Assembly: GCA_016195815.1 (NCBI GenBank)
Contig: JACPYX010000021.1
Span: forward strand, 173,411 to 237,410
DNA from: Chloroflexota bacterium
GTDB lineage: Bacteria > Chloroflexota > Anaerolineae > Anaerolineales > Villigracilaceae
Reading direction: 5' to 3'
Length of the DNA stretch: 64,000 bases
This document shows, piece after piece, positions 27,202 to 35,753 of the stretch (position 1 is the first letter of the stretch; the number at the start of each line of letters is the position of its first letter). Under the pieces are notes generated by a model. It was not told where the DNA came from and ran no database searches. It worked only from the letters and a program-made list of their open reading frames with translations. Made by a program: the position numbers and the translations under genes.

Positions 27202-28659
27202 ATGTTGCTTGAAGCCACCCAAGTCCAAACCGTTATCCGCGAAGTATCGGCGGACCTTGAAACCCCCGTCAGCTTGTATCTTAAACTGCGTGGCGACGGC
27301 GCGTCCTTTTTATTGGAATCCGTTGAAGGCGGCGAACGAATTGCGCGCTATTCGTTTATCGGAGTCCAGCCGCGCGCGGAATATATTTTGCGTGATGGTC
27401 AGGTGGAGATCAAGGAAAACGGCGAAACGCGAACCGTTCAACTTGACAACGATGACCCGACGATATTTTTGCAAAATGAAATGAGCCGCTTTCCCACCGT
27501 GCGCCTGCCGAACGCGCCGCGCTTCACGGGTGGGTTGGTGGGTTACCTCGGATACGAATCTGTCCGTTACTTTGAACCAACTCTCAGCGAGAAAATGAAG
27601 CGTGCTTCGACTTCGCTCAGCACGAACATTCCCGATGGAATTTATTTGCTGGCAGATACCATCGTCGCATTCGATCATGCGCGCCGCAGTATCTTCCTCA
27701 TCGCAAATGTTTTGGATGGCGATATACAAGCCGCCGAGGGTAAACTTGATTCGATTGCCGCGCGGATTCATGAGCCTTTGCCGCCTGCGCAAAAAATAAA
27801 CGTCAAGCCATCGAAGGTCAAGGCCAGCCATACGCAGGGAACCTATGAAGATATGGTGCGCACCGCCAAGGAACATATTGCCGCAGGCGACATTTTTCAA
27901 GTGGTGCTTTCACAACGCTTCTCACGCGAAACCAATGTGGAGCCTTTCGACGTGTATCGTTCTGTGCGCCGCCTCAACCCTTCGCCATACATGTTCTTTT
28001 TTGATTTCGGACTCGTGGACGATGAGCCGCTTTATATTGTTGGTTCGTCGCCTGAGATGTTTGTTCGTTTGGAAGGAAGAACCGCTTCCCTCCGACCGAT
28101 CGCCGGGACACGCCCTCGAGGAGCAGACTCGGCTGCTGATGTATCTCTTGCCAAAGACCTGCTCGCCGATCCGAAGGAACGCGCGGAACATGTGATGTTG
28201 GTTGATCTGGGCCGCAACGATTTGGGTCGCGTGTGTGAATATGGCACTGTGCGTGTCTCTGATTTCTTCACTGTCGAAAAATATTCACATGTCATGCACA
28301 TCGTCTCACACGTCGAAGGGAAACTCAAGCCTGAACTCACCGCTTTCGATCTGGTGCGTGCCGCCTTCCCCGCGGGAACAGTCAGTGGAGCGCCGAAGGT
28401 CCGCGCGATGGAGATCATCGCCGAGTTGGAATCTAATGCGCGCAACGCCTACGCAGGCATGATCGGCTACTTCGGCTTCGACGGTGCCATGGACACCTGC
28501 CTTGCCATTCGCACCATGGTCGGGCGAGGTAATACTGTCAGTGTGCAGGCAGGCGCAGGCATCGTGGCGGATTCTGACCCGTCAACTGAATATCAAGAGA
28601 CGGTGAATAAAGCCAGCGCGATGTTGAGAGCGATTGATGCAGCGGAATCAAATGGCTAG
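27202..28659 (+). CDS. trpE: Anthranilate synthase component I
   Basis: TrpE converts chorismate and ammonia to anthranilate, the first committed step to tryptophan. The 485-residue product has the N-terminal Leu-Glu-Ser region that senses tryptophan in this family, and the C-terminal chorismate-binding domain. That domain includes Gly-Asp-Ile-Phe-Gln-Val-Val-Leu-Ser-Gln-Arg, Arg-Pro-Ile-Ala-Gly-Thr-Arg-Pro-Arg-Gly and Ala-Gly-Ala-Gly-Ile-Val-Ala-Asp-Ser-Asp-Pro. AAAGGAG precedes the ATG at 8 bases. It is controlled by the T-box directly upstream. The glutaminase partner is the TrpG part of the trpGD fusion. Confidence 0.97.
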   Translation: MLLEATQVQTVIREVSADLETPVSLYLKLRGDGASFLLESVEGGERIARYSFIGVQPRAEYILRDGQVEIKENGETRTVQLDNDDPTIFLQNEMSRFPTVRLPNAPRFTGGLVGYLGYESVRYFEPTLSEKMKRASTSLSTNIPDGIYLLADTIVAFDHARRSIFLIANVLDGDIQAAEGKLDSIAARIHEPLPPAQKINVKPSKVKASHTQGTYEDMVRTAKEHIAAGDIFQVVLSQRFSRETNVEPFDVYRSVRRLNPSPYMFFFDFGLVDDEPLYIVGSSPEMFVRLEGRTASLRPIAGTRPRGADSAADVSLAKDLLADPKERAEHVMLVDLGRNDLGRVCEYGTVRVSDFFTVEKYSHVMHIVSHVEGKLKPELTAFDLVRAAFPAGTVSGAPKVRAMEIIAELESNARNAYAGMIGYFGFDGAMDTCLAIRTMVGRGNTVSVQAGAGIVADSDPSTEYQETVNKASAMLRAIDAAESNG

Positions 28660-28660
28660 A

Positions 28661-28784
28661 GTCATTGCGAGGAGGGCATAGCCCGACGAAGCAATCTTCA
28701 GTTAAACAAGAAACTCCTACCGAGTAGTATGCACTGGTAAAGAGGAGATTGCTTCGGGCAGAAAAGCACTGCCCTCGCAATGAC
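28661..28784. repeat. Palindromic repeat of the GTCATTGCGAG family, copy 1
   Basis: Terminal inverted repeats GTCATTGCGAGG (28661-28672) and CCTCGCAATGAC (28773-28784) enclose a second inner pair built around GAAGCAATCT and AGATTGCTTCG. It fills the trpE-trpS gap and resembles a small non-coding mobile element. Confidence 0.85.
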
Positions 28785-28807
28785 GAAAAATTAGAAAGGA
28801 CATAACC

Positions 28808-29863
28808 ATGACAAATCCCAAACCCCGCCTCCTCACTGGTGACCGCCCCACAGGACGCCTCCATCTCGGTCACTACGTCGGCTCATTGGAAAATCGTGTG
28901 CGCCTGCAGCACCAATACGAATCCTTTTTCATCATCGCGGACTTGCACACCCTGACCACCAAGCCCGAGCCGCAATACATCAAAGAGATTCCCACCTACA
29001 TCAAAGAGATCGTGTTGGACTATCTCTCCGTGGGCATTGACCCGGACATCAGCACCATCTTTGTGCAATCGGCAGTGCCTGAAACCTATCAACTGAACCT
29101 GCTCTTTGAGATGCTGGTCACTGTCCCGCGCTTGGAACGCATGCCCACCCTCAAGGACATGGCACGCGACGCCAACATGGACACTATGCCGTTTGGGTTG
29201 CTCGGTTATCCCGTTCTGCAAGCCGTGGATATTTTGCTCCCACGCGCTCAGGTTGTCCCAGTAGGACGCGATAACTTGTCCCATGTGGAACTCGCCCGCG
29301 AAATGGCGCGCCGCTTCAACAACCTCTACGACGAAGTCTTCCCCGAACCGGAAGCCATCATCGGGGATGTGCCAATGCTGGTCGGCACAGATGGACAGAG
29401 CAAGATGAGTAAGTCCATTGGCAATGCGATTTATCTTTCTGACGACGCGGAAACGGTCAAACAAAAAGTAATGAACATGTACACCGACCCGAAACGTCTG
29501 CGCGCCACCGATCCCGGCACGGTTGAAGGCAACCCAGTCTTCATCTACCACGACGCCTTCAATACATCCAAAGCCGAAGTGGATGATCTCAAGGAACGCT
29601 ATCGCGCCGGTAAAGTCGGTGATGTGGAAGTCAAGCAGAAACTCGCGGTTGCCATCAACAACTTTCTCGAACCGATTCGCGAGAAGCGAGCCTACTTCCT
29701 TGCGCATCCGATGATTCCAAACGACGTCCTTGCCAACGGCATCCGCCGTATGCAAGCCGAAGCCAAGACGACGATGGAACTTGTCCGTGAAAAGACCGGC
29801 TTGTCCTATTCACTCGATTTATTTGTAGATCAGGTTGATATTTTTGGAGAATACGATGGATAG
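28808..29863 (+). CDS. trpS: Tryptophanyl-tRNA synthetase
   Basis: TrpS charges tRNA-Trp. The 351-residue class I enzyme has the HIGH-type motif His-Leu-Gly-His-Tyr after Arg-Pro-Thr-Gly-Arg near residue 18, and the second signature Lys-Met-Ser-Lys-Ser near 200. It lies inside the trp operon, downstream of the T-box that responds to uncharged tRNA-Trp, so enzyme and biosynthesis should rise together when tryptophan is short. AGAAAGGA precedes the ATG. Confidence 0.97.
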   Translation: MTNPKPRLLTGDRPTGRLHLGHYVGSLENRVRLQHQYESFFIIADLHTLTTKPEPQYIKEIPTYIKEIVLDYLSVGIDPDISTIFVQSAVPETYQLNLLFEMLVTVPRLERMPTLKDMARDANMDTMPFGLLGYPVLQAVDILLPRAQVVPVGRDNLSHVELAREMARRFNNLYDEVFPEPEAIIGDVPMLVGTDGQSKMSKSIGNAIYLSDDAETVKQKVMNMYTDPKRLRATDPGTVEGNPVFIYHDAFNTSKAEVDDLKERYRAGKVGDVEVKQKLAVAINNFLEPIREKRAYFLAHPMIPNDVLANGIRRMQAEAKTTMELVREKTGLSYSLDLFVDQVDIFGEYDG

Positions 29864-29871
29864 TGAAAAAC

Positions 29872-29944
29872 CTAACCACGGAGTCACTGAGTCGCGGAGA
29901 TTTTTTAATAGATTTTCTCTGTGTCTCTGTGTCTCAGTGGTTAG
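29872..29944. repeat. Palindromic repeat of the CCACGGAG/CTCAGTGG family
   Basis: CTAACCACGGAGTCACTGAG at one end and CTCAGTGGTTAG at the other are inverted copies, with TTTTTT in the centre. It sits between the convergent trpS and the small membrane gene and could act as a terminator for both. Confidence 0.8.
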
Positions 29945-29951
29945 ATGCGGT

Positions 29952-30266
29952 TCAAAGGCTTTCGAGCCACATGATCGTGGCAATCGGAATAATCCAAGCA
30001 AAAGCTTGCAAGGCAAGAACGATTAATGACTGTTTTGGCTGTCTGGGCAGCCACTTGATCGCAAAGTAGCCAGCGATGGGTAGTTGCGCCAGCATGATGA
30101 GTTGAAAGATGCGAGCAGGTGCGCCTTCATCACCGTTGCCTGAACTGGCTAAGCCATTGATTGCCACGTAACCCAAAATCATCGTCAGTGCCACAAGCGA
30201 CATCGCTAAAGGAATCCAGGCACTCGGCTGCTTGAACAAGGAATTGTTTTCCGAATTTGTATTCAT
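29952..30266 (-). CDS. Small hypothetical membrane protein, antisense within the trp cluster
   Basis: The 104-residue product has three hydrophobic segments (about residues 15-36, 50-70 and 80-100), so it is probably an integral membrane protein. I do not recognise the family. AAAGGAG lies 8 bases before the ATG at 30266, and the frame is intact, which argues for a real gene. It interrupts an otherwise plus-strand operon between trpS and trpGD. This implies that trpGD and the genes after it need either read-through across an opposing gene or their own promoter; none stronger than weak matches is visible. Confidence 0.65.
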   Translation of the reverse strand: MNTNSENNSLFKQPSAWIPLAMSLVALTMILGYVAINGLASSGNGDEGAPARIFQLIMLAQLPIAGYFAIKWLPRQPKQSLIVLALQAFAWIIPIATIMWLESL

Positions 30267-30354
30267 AGCTAAATCTCCTTTAGAAATATTATATGACTTG
30301 TCACTTTCAAATTCAATCAGAGACTCTCACATTTATCGAGAAAGGATAGACCCT

Positions 30355-31986
30355 ATGCTCGTACTTATTGATAATTACGACTCCTTCACTTACAACCTCG
30401 TTCAATACCTCGGCGAGCTCGGCGCGGATATCAAAGTCTTCCGCAATGACCAGATCTCGTTGAACGAGTTGATTGCCCTCAAGCCTGACCAGCTCGTCAT
30501 CTCCCCAGGTCCAGGAGAACCCATCAAAGACGGCGGCGTCTCTGCTGAAGCTATCAAACATTTCACGGGCAAAATTCCCGTGCTAGGCGTCTGCCTCGGA
30601 CATCAATGCCTCGGCGCAGTCTACGGCGGCAAAGTGGACCGCGCTCCGCGTCTTATGCACGGCAAGACCTCGCCTGTGAATCACAATGGACAGGGAATCT
30701 TCAAAGACATCCCCTCGCCGTTTGAAGGAATGCGCTATCACTCGCTCGTGGTCTATGAACCTGTCCCAGCCGAACTTGAAATCATCGCCGCAACTTCCGA
30801 AGGCGAAGTGATGGGACTTAAACACAAACAGCACCCGACCTATGGTGTGCAATTCCACCCCGAGTCAATTCTCACCGAGCATGGCAAATTGTTGTTGAAA
30901 AATTTTCTCGAACTCAAAATGCCCGTTACGGAACACGGAACACGCAACATGGAATTTCTGAAGCCATTTATCGCCAAGATCATCAATCGCACTGACCTCA
31001 CTGCCGACGAAGCCGAAGAAGCGATGAACTTGATTATGACAGGTCAAGCTACGCCCGCGCAGGTCAGTGCGTATTTGGTTTCGCTCCGCATGAAAGGGGA
31101 GACCATCCCCGAGATCACAGGTTCAGTGCGCGCCATGCGCGCCAACGCAGTCAAGGTAAAACTCGCGAATCCAAATGAGCGCATTTACGACATCGTCGGC
31201 ACAGGCGGCGACGGCGCGCACACCTTCAACATTTCCACCGCCGCGGCGTTCGTCCTTGCGGGCACGGGTCGCAAAGTCGCCAAACATGGCAACCGCGCCG
31301 CTTCATCTCAATGTGGAAGCGCCGATGTGCTTTCCGCGCTCGGCGTCAATCTCGATCTCACCGTTGAGCAGGTCGCGCAAGCCATCGAGCAAGTCGGCAT
31401 CGGCTTTATGTTTGCGCCTAAGTTTCACCCCGCCATGAAATACGCCATCGGGCCGCGCAAGGAGATCGGTCAGCGCACCATCTTCAACATCCTCGGTCCG
31501 CTCACCAATCCCGCCAATGCAAATATTCAAATCACTGGCGTGTTCGATCCAAAATTAACAGAGCCTCTCGCGCAAGTTCTCAATGAACTTGGTTCAAAAG
31601 CCGCAATGGTAATTCATGGCGCGGGCGGCACCGACGAACTCAACACCTGCGGCGTCAATCGCATCAGTCATCTAAAAGACGGCGCAGTCAAAACTTATGA
31701 CCTCGATCCCGCCACGCTCGGCTTTTCACTCGCCGTCATTCAAGACCTGCGCGGCGGCACGCCCGACGCGTCTGCGGTGATGATGCGCGATCTGCTCTCA
31801 GGTAAACTGAACGGCGCGCGCCGCGACTCTGTTCTGCTCAACACCGCAGGCGCTCTCGCCGCCGAAACTGGCGATTTCAAGTCCGCGCTCGATGAAGCCA
31901 CTGCTTCCCTCGACAGCGGTAAAGCCCTCGCCAAGCTCAACGCGCTGGTCGAATTTTCCAAATCCGTTTCATCCGTGAATCCTTGA
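30355..31986 (+). CDS. trpGD: Fused anthranilate synthase glutaminase and anthranilate phosphoribosyltransferase
   Basis: Residues 1-189 are the TrpG glutaminase, with the catalytic Cys in Gly-Val-Cys-Leu-Gly-His-Gln and the His-Glu pair in Phe-His-Pro-Glu-Ser. Residues 199-543 are TrpD, with Gly-Thr-Gly-Gly-Asp-Gly, the Lys-His-Gly-Asn-Arg-Ala PRPP site and Ser-Ala-Asp-Val-Leu. TrpG supplies ammonia to TrpE and TrpD makes phosphoribosyl-anthranilate. The joining residues 190-198 are encoded by GGAACACGGAACACG-type repeat DNA, and an ATG sits exactly where a separate trpD would begin. The start at 30355 is fixed by AAAGGA upstream and by family N termini. Confidence 0.95.
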   Translation: MLVLIDNYDSFTYNLVQYLGELGADIKVFRNDQISLNELIALKPDQLVISPGPGEPIKDGGVSAEAIKHFTGKIPVLGVCLGHQCLGAVYGGKVDRAPRLMHGKTSPVNHNGQGIFKDIPSPFEGMRYHSLVVYEPVPAELEIIAATSEGEVMGLKHKQHPTYGVQFHPESILTEHGKLLLKNFLELKMPVTEHGTRNMEFLKPFIAKIINRTDLTADEAEEAMNLIMTGQATPAQVSAYLVSLRMKGETIPEITGSVRAMRANAVKVKLANPNERIYDIVGTGGDGAHTFNISTAAAFVLAGTGRKVAKHGNRAASSQCGSADVLSALGVNLDLTVEQVAQAIEQVGIGFMFAPKFHPAMKYAIGPRKEIGQRTIFNILGPLTNPANANIQITGVFDPKLTEPLAQVLNELGSKAAMVIHGAGGTDELNTCGVNRISHLKDGAVKTYDLDPATLGFSLAVIQDLRGGTPDASAVMMRDLLSGKLNGARRDSVLLNTAGALAAETGDFKSALDEATASLDSGKALAKLNALVEFSKSVSSVNP

Positions 31987-31998
31987 CAGAGTCCGTTG

Positions 31999-32805
31999 AT
32001 GAACATTCTCGAACAAATCATTGCCCACAAACGGGATGAAATTGCGGCGCTCGACACTGCTGCATTACGCCGCACTGCAGAGTCTTCACCTGCACCTCGA
32101 GATTTTCTCGCCGCAATCAAGCGCCGCCGCTTCGGACTCCGCCCGAACCTGATTGCTGAACTAAAGAGAGCCTCTCCCTCCAAAGGGATTCTCGCCCCGC
32201 ACCTTGACTTGTTTCAAGTAGCCAACATCTACACTCAAAACGGCGCCGCCGCCATTTCAGTTCTCACTGACGAAAAGTTTTTCATGGGTAAACTTCAAAC
32301 ACTTTACGATTTACGTTTTACGCATCACGCTTCACTTCCCTTGCTCCGCAAGGACTTCACCATAGATGAAGTCCAACTCTACGAAGCCAGAGCCAACGGC
32401 GCCGACGCCATTCTGCTCATCGCCGCCGCGCTTCCCGACGATAAACATTTCGCCGACCTGCACGCCTGCGCCCTCAGTTTGGGATTAACCGCCCTGGTCG
32501 AAGTCCACGATGAGGCCGAAACCGAACGCGCGCTGAAGTTGAAAGATGTAAAACTAATAGGAATCAATAATCGCAATCTTGCCACGTTTGAAGTGTCACT
32601 CGAAACCACAGAACGAATCCGCCCGATGATTTCACCCAACATCGCTGTTGTTGCTGAATCTGGTATTTTCACCGCCAGCGATGTGGACCGATTGGCTAAT
32701 ATAAATATTGATGCAATTCTCGTCGGTGAAGCGTTGGTTACGGCAGATGATATTCCTGAGAAGGTAAGAGAGTTATCAGGTTATAGGTTGAAAGTTAACC
32801 TTTAA
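31999..32805 (+). CDS. trpC: Indole-3-glycerol phosphate synthase
   Basis: TrpC closes the indole ring from CdRP. The 268-residue TIM barrel has Leu-Ile-Ala-Glu-Leu-Lys-Arg-Ala-Ser-Pro-Ser-Lys-Gly, Leu-Arg-Lys-Asp-Phe, Ile-Gly-Ile-Asn-Asn-Arg-Asn-Leu and Ala-Glu-Ser-Gly-Ile, all standard. Residues 102-113 (bases 32302-32337) read from TTTACGATTTACGTTTTACG-like repeat DNA and are about two residues longer than the family norm. The last residues also run into an intergenic-type repeat. The ATG at 31999 is preferred over the adjoining TTG. Confidence 0.96.
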   Translation: MNILEQIIAHKRDEIAALDTAALRRTAESSPAPRDFLAAIKRRRFGLRPNLIAELKRASPSKGILAPHLDLFQVANIYTQNGAAAISVLTDEKFFMGKLQTLYDLRFTHHASLPLLRKDFTIDEVQLYEARANGADAILLIAAALPDDKHFADLHACALSLGLTALVEVHDEAETERALKLKDVKLIGINNRNLATFEVSLETTERIRPMISPNIAVVAESGIFTASDVDRLANINIDAILVGEALVTADDIPEKVRELSGYRLKVNL

Positions 32806-32829
32806 CCTGTAACCTTGAACATTCAACCT
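32778..32829. repeat. GGTTNNAGGTTGAAAGTT-type repeat at the trpC-trpF junction
   Basis: GGTTATAGGTT and AACCTGTAACC form an imperfect inverted repeat around AAAGTTAACCTTT, followed by CTTGAACATTCAACCT. The repeat supplies the last codons of trpC and fills the gap before trpF. Confidence 0.65.
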
Positions 32830-33483
32830 ATGACAATCATAAAAATCTGTGGAATCAAAACCTTGAAAGACGCCCTCGCCGCAATTGAGGCGGGCGCGGA
32901 TTATCTGGGATTTAATTTCTATCCCAAGGGCGTGCGCTTTATCGAGAAGGATACCTGCGCAAAAATAACATCCGTTTTGAAGCAAGAATATCCGACCATC
33001 AAACTGGTTGGCGTGTTTGTGAATTCATCGGTTGATGAAATAAAAAATATTATGCAAACATGCTCACTTGATCTTGCGCAATTGCATGGCGATGAAACAC
33101 CAGAGATGTTTGCTCAACTTGCGCCGCGAGTATTCAAAGCAATTCGTTTGTCAACGGACTTTATAACGGATTCGCGGATGGTAACGGATTTTGTGGGACT
33201 GCGTCAGGGATTTTTGCCTGTGTTGTTGGTGGACGCGGCTGTAAAAGGCGTCTACGGCGGAAGCGGGGTCACAGCAGATTGGTCGGCGGCGGCGGAGTTG
33301 GCGAGGCGCTATCCGCTTTTGCTGGCGGGTGGGTTGACTCCAGAGAATGTCGGCGCGGCGATAGGACAGGTTAAACCCTGGGGCGTGGACGTTGCCTCTG
33401 GCGTGGAATCAGGCGCGGGTGAGAAAGATGCGGCGAAGATGTCCGCGTTTGTGAAAGCGGTCAAGACAGCCTCCAATCACTAA
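32830..33483 (+). CDS. trpF: Phosphoribosylanthranilate isomerase
   Basis: TrpF rearranges phosphoribosyl-anthranilate to CdRP. The 217-residue barrel starts with Ile-Lys-Ile-Cys-Gly-Ile-Lys (catalytic Cys), then Gly-Phe-Asn-Phe-Tyr-Pro-Lys-Gly-Val-Arg, Leu-Ala-Gln-Leu-His-Gly-Asp-Glu, Val-Asp-Ala (catalytic Asp) and Leu-Ala-Gly-Gly-Leu-Thr-Pro-Glu-Asn-Val. The ATG at 32830 gives the standard N terminus; the upstream TTG would only add repeat-encoded residues. No clear ribosome site is seen because repeat DNA occupies the gap. Confidence 0.96.
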   Translation: MTIIKICGIKTLKDALAAIEAGADYLGFNFYPKGVRFIEKDTCAKITSVLKQEYPTIKLVGVFVNSSVDEIKNIMQTCSLDLAQLHGDETPEMFAQLAPRVFKAIRLSTDFITDSRMVTDFVGLRQGFLPVLLVDAAVKGVYGGSGVTADWSAAAELARRYPLLLAGGLTPENVGAAIGQVKPWGVDVASGVESGAGEKDAAKMSAFVKAVKTASNH

Positions 33484-33510
33484 TCTCCAACTACCAATTG
33501 TAGAGGACAC

Positions 33511-34701
33511 ATGACACTACTACCAGCAAAATTTGGAATTTACGGCGGACAATTTGTCCCTGAAACTTTAATGCCCGCGTTGATCGAGTTGGAAGAGGCG
33601 TTCGTATCGGCGAAAGCGGATGCCGTATTTCAAGCAGAGTTCAACAAATTGATGGCGTCGTATGTGGGGCGACCGACACCGTTGACCTATGCAAAAAGAT
33701 TATCGGAAAAATTGGGCGGCGCACAGATATTTTTGAAGCGCGAAGATTTGGCACACACGGGCGCACACAAAATCAACAACGCGTTGGGACAAGCATTGCT
33801 TGTGAAACGCATGGGGAAGAAGCGTATTGTCGCAGAAACAGGCGCGGGCCAGCATGGTGTGGCTTCTGCAACCGCCGCGGCATTGCTTGGACTCGAATGT
33901 GTTGTTTACATGGGAGTGGTAGATATTGCGCGGCAGGAACCGAATGTCTTCCGTATGAAATTGCTCGGCGCGGAAGTGCGGCCTGTTTCTTCAGGCACGC
34001 AAACATTGAAGGATGCGATCAACGAAGCTATTCGCGATTGGGTGACGAATGTAGGCGACACGCATTATTTGCTCGGTTCGGCATTGGGACCTCATCCGTA
34101 CCCAACCATCGTGCGCGAGTTTCAATCGGTGATCGGAATTGAAGCGCGCGAACAAATGCTGCGTGATGTGGGTCGTTTGCCCGATACAGTAATTGCCTGT
34201 GTCGGTGGCGGGTCAAATGCCATCGGCGTCTTCAGCGGATTTGTGAACGATGAACACGTTGAGTTGATTGGCGTCGAAGCAGGCGGCAGCGGAATCGCTT
34301 CGGGCAAACACGCGGCGAGATTTGGTGATGCAGCGAAGGGACGTGTGGGCGTGATTCATGGAACACGCACGTATGTTTTACAGGACGAAGATGGTCAGAT
34401 CGCGGAGACACATTCCGTTTCTGCGGGCTTGGATTATGCCGCGGTTGGTCCCGAACATGCCATGCTGAGAGATAGCGAGCGCGCATTTTACACATCCGCA
34501 ACGGATACGGAAGCCTTGAGTGCGTTTCAAACCTTGTGCCACATCGAAGGGATCATCCCCGCGCTGGAGTCGTCTCATGCCGTGGCAGAGGTCATCAAGC
34601 GCGCACCGAAGATGCGGAAGGATCAGGTGATTCTGGTCAATTTATCGGGAAGAGGGGATAAGGATTTGAATACGGTGATAAACGAGATGAGTAGAGAGTA
34701 G
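33511..34701 (+). CDS. trpB: Tryptophan synthase beta chain
   Basis: TrpB joins indole and serine using pyridoxal phosphate. The 396-residue product has the PLP Lys in His-Thr-Gly-Ala-His-Lys-Ile-Asn-Asn, the catalytic Glu in Ala-Glu-Thr-Gly-Ala-Gly-Gln-His-Gly and the phosphate loop Gly-Gly-Gly-Ser-Asn-Ala. Length and motifs are of the TrpB1 type that partners with TrpA, whose gene follows 66 bases later. AGAGGA lies just before the ATG. The stop codon lies within a GTAGAGA repeat. Confidence 0.98.
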   Translation: MTLLPAKFGIYGGQFVPETLMPALIELEEAFVSAKADAVFQAEFNKLMASYVGRPTPLTYAKRLSEKLGGAQIFLKREDLAHTGAHKINNALGQALLVKRMGKKRIVAETGAGQHGVASATAAALLGLECVVYMGVVDIARQEPNVFRMKLLGAEVRPVSSGTQTLKDAINEAIRDWVTNVGDTHYLLGSALGPHPYPTIVREFQSVIGIEAREQMLRDVGRLPDTVIACVGGGSNAIGVFSGFVNDEHVELIGVEAGGSGIASGKHAARFGDAAKGRVGVIHGTRTYVLQDEDGQIAETHSVSAGLDYAAVGPEHAMLRDSERAFYTSATDTEALSAFQTLCHIEGIIPALESSHAVAEVIKRAPKMRKDQVILVNLSGRGDKDLNTVINEMSRE

Positions 34702-34753
34702 AGAATAGCGGTGAAACAGCGACTATTCTCTACTCCCTGTTCTCTACTCTCTT
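34689..34753. repeat. GAGTAGAGA inverted repeat between trpB and trpA
   Basis: The arm AGAGTAGAGAATAG is matched by CTATTCTCTACTC and again by TTCTCTACTCTC downstream. It provides the end of trpB and could form a long hairpin in the mRNA. The 11-mer GTAGAGAATAG recurs at the hsdR-hsdS junction near 54716. Confidence 0.75.
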
Positions 34754-34767
34754 GAATTGAGGAACTT

Positions 34768-35535
34768 ATGAACCGAATTGATAATGCCTTCAAAAACAAA
34801 CCGATCTTCATGCCCTACTTCCCATTGGGCTATCCTGATTTGGATACATCCATTGACGTGATCGAAGCGCTTGCCAAAAACGGCGCGGACTTGATCGAAG
34901 TGGGACTTTCATTCTCAGATCCGCTTGCGGATGGACCTGTCATTCAAAAGGCAACACAAATTGCGCTTGAAAAAGGAATCACGGTCAAGAAATCACTCGC
35001 GGCGCTTGCAGAATTAAGCAAGCGCGGCGTGACCATTCCGTTGATGTTGATGGGCTACTACAATCCCATGCTGGCGTATGGACTGGAAAAATTCGTCCAT
35101 GACGCACGCGAAGCAGGCGCGGATGGATTCATCATCCCCGATTTGCCGATGGAAGAAGCAGGAGAGTTTGAAGCATTGCTGGGCGACATGCTGTTGATTC
35201 AAATGCTCGCGCCGACATCGTCCAATGAGCGCATGGCGTTGATTGCGCGCAATGCAAAGGGATTTATCTACCTCGTTTCAGTTACAGGCGTGACGGGCGC
35301 GCGCTCGTCCATTTCAGACGGTCTAGGCGCTTTGATTGCGCGCGTGCGGGCGCACACGTCCGTACCTGTGTGCGTGGGATTTGGAATCGGCACGTCCGAG
35401 CAAGCCAAACAAGTCGGCGCGCTGGCGGATGGAGTCATTGTCGGCTCGGCGTGTGTGAAAACGATCGGAGCGAGTGAAAAGCCCGTCGAAGCGGCGAAAC
35501 AATTCGCGGCGGAATTTCGAGGCGCTTTGAGTTAA
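34768..35535 (+). CDS. trpA: Tryptophan synthase alpha chain
   Basis: TrpA cleaves indole-3-glycerol phosphate and passes indole to TrpB. The 255-residue barrel has the catalytic Glu in Asp-Leu-Ile-Glu-Val-Gly-Leu-Ser-Phe-Ser-Asp-Pro, the second acidic residue in Pro-Asp-Leu-Pro-Met-Glu-Glu, and the phosphate site Gly-Phe-Gly-Ile-Gly-Thr. Ser replaces the more common Pro in Leu-Ser-Phe-Ser. It is slightly short (255 against about 265). A GAGGA site precedes the ATG. Confidence 0.97.
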   Translation: MNRIDNAFKNKPIFMPYFPLGYPDLDTSIDVIEALAKNGADLIEVGLSFSDPLADGPVIQKATQIALEKGITVKKSLAALAELSKRGVTIPLMLMGYYNPMLAYGLEKFVHDAREAGADGFIIPDLPMEEAGEFEALLGDMLLIQMLAPTSSNERMALIARNAKGFIYLVSVTGVTGARSSISDGLGALIARVRAHTSVPVCVGFGIGTSEQAKQVGALADGVIVGSACVKTIGASEKPVEAAKQFAAEFRGALS

Positions 35536-35574
35536 ATCCACATCTGGCCGTAAAGCGTCAAATAAATTTGCCCC

Positions 35575-35603
35575 TTGACGCATTTGAGTGACACGCATAG
35601 AAT
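35575..35603 (+). promoter_or_regulatory. Promoter of the aroH-aroQ operon
   Basis: TTGACG (35575-35580), a 17-base spacer and TAGAAT (35598-35603) match the trp promoter in form and in its -10 hexamer. The predicted transcript start is near 35610-35611, only three or four bases before the leader-peptide ATG. Confidence 0.85.
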
Positions 35604-35613
35604 AGCGCCCAAT

Positions 35614-35688
35614 ATGTCAGCTTCTGTCCGCTTTACTTTTGCGTATTACTTTTACGGCCTCCGCTCGGTTGCCGTTGGTTGCGCTTAA
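35614..35688 (+). CDS. Phe/Tyr-rich leader peptide of a transcription attenuator
   Basis: A 24-codon frame reads MSASVRF-TFAYYFY-GLRSVAVGCA and stops with TAA. Six of the eight residues 7-14 are Phe or Tyr, the end products of the pathway encoded downstream, as in pheL-type leaders. It lies between a promoter and a terminator, exactly where a leader peptide should be. Its ATG is so close to the predicted transcript start that translation would be nearly leaderless; no ribosome site is present. Stalling at the Phe/Tyr codons should favour the antiterminator and turn the operon on. Confidence 0.82.
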   Translation: MSASVRFTFAYYFYGLRSVAVGCA

Positions 35689-35712
35689 GTAGACAGGAAA
35701 TATTCTGTAGCT

Positions 35713-35748
35713 AAAGAGCGAGACCAGACGGTCTCGCTCTTTTTATTT
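35713..35748 (+). terminator. Attenuator terminator upstream of aroH
   Basis: AGAGCGAGACC (35715-35725), loop AGAC and GGTCTCGCTCT (35730-35740) are followed by TTTTATTT. The leader segment GGCCTCCGCTC (35656-35666), right after the Tyr/Phe codons, can pair with the first arm (GAGCGAGACC) with one bulge and one mismatch, giving a plausible antiterminator. Confidence 0.88.
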
Positions 35749-35753
35749 CATCT

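Noticed and set aside
28883..29755. 290-codon minus-strand frame opposite trpS
   Set aside because: It lies wholly antisense to a clear tRNA synthetase, is His/Phe/Asp-rich as expected for the shadow of a coding strand, and matches no family.
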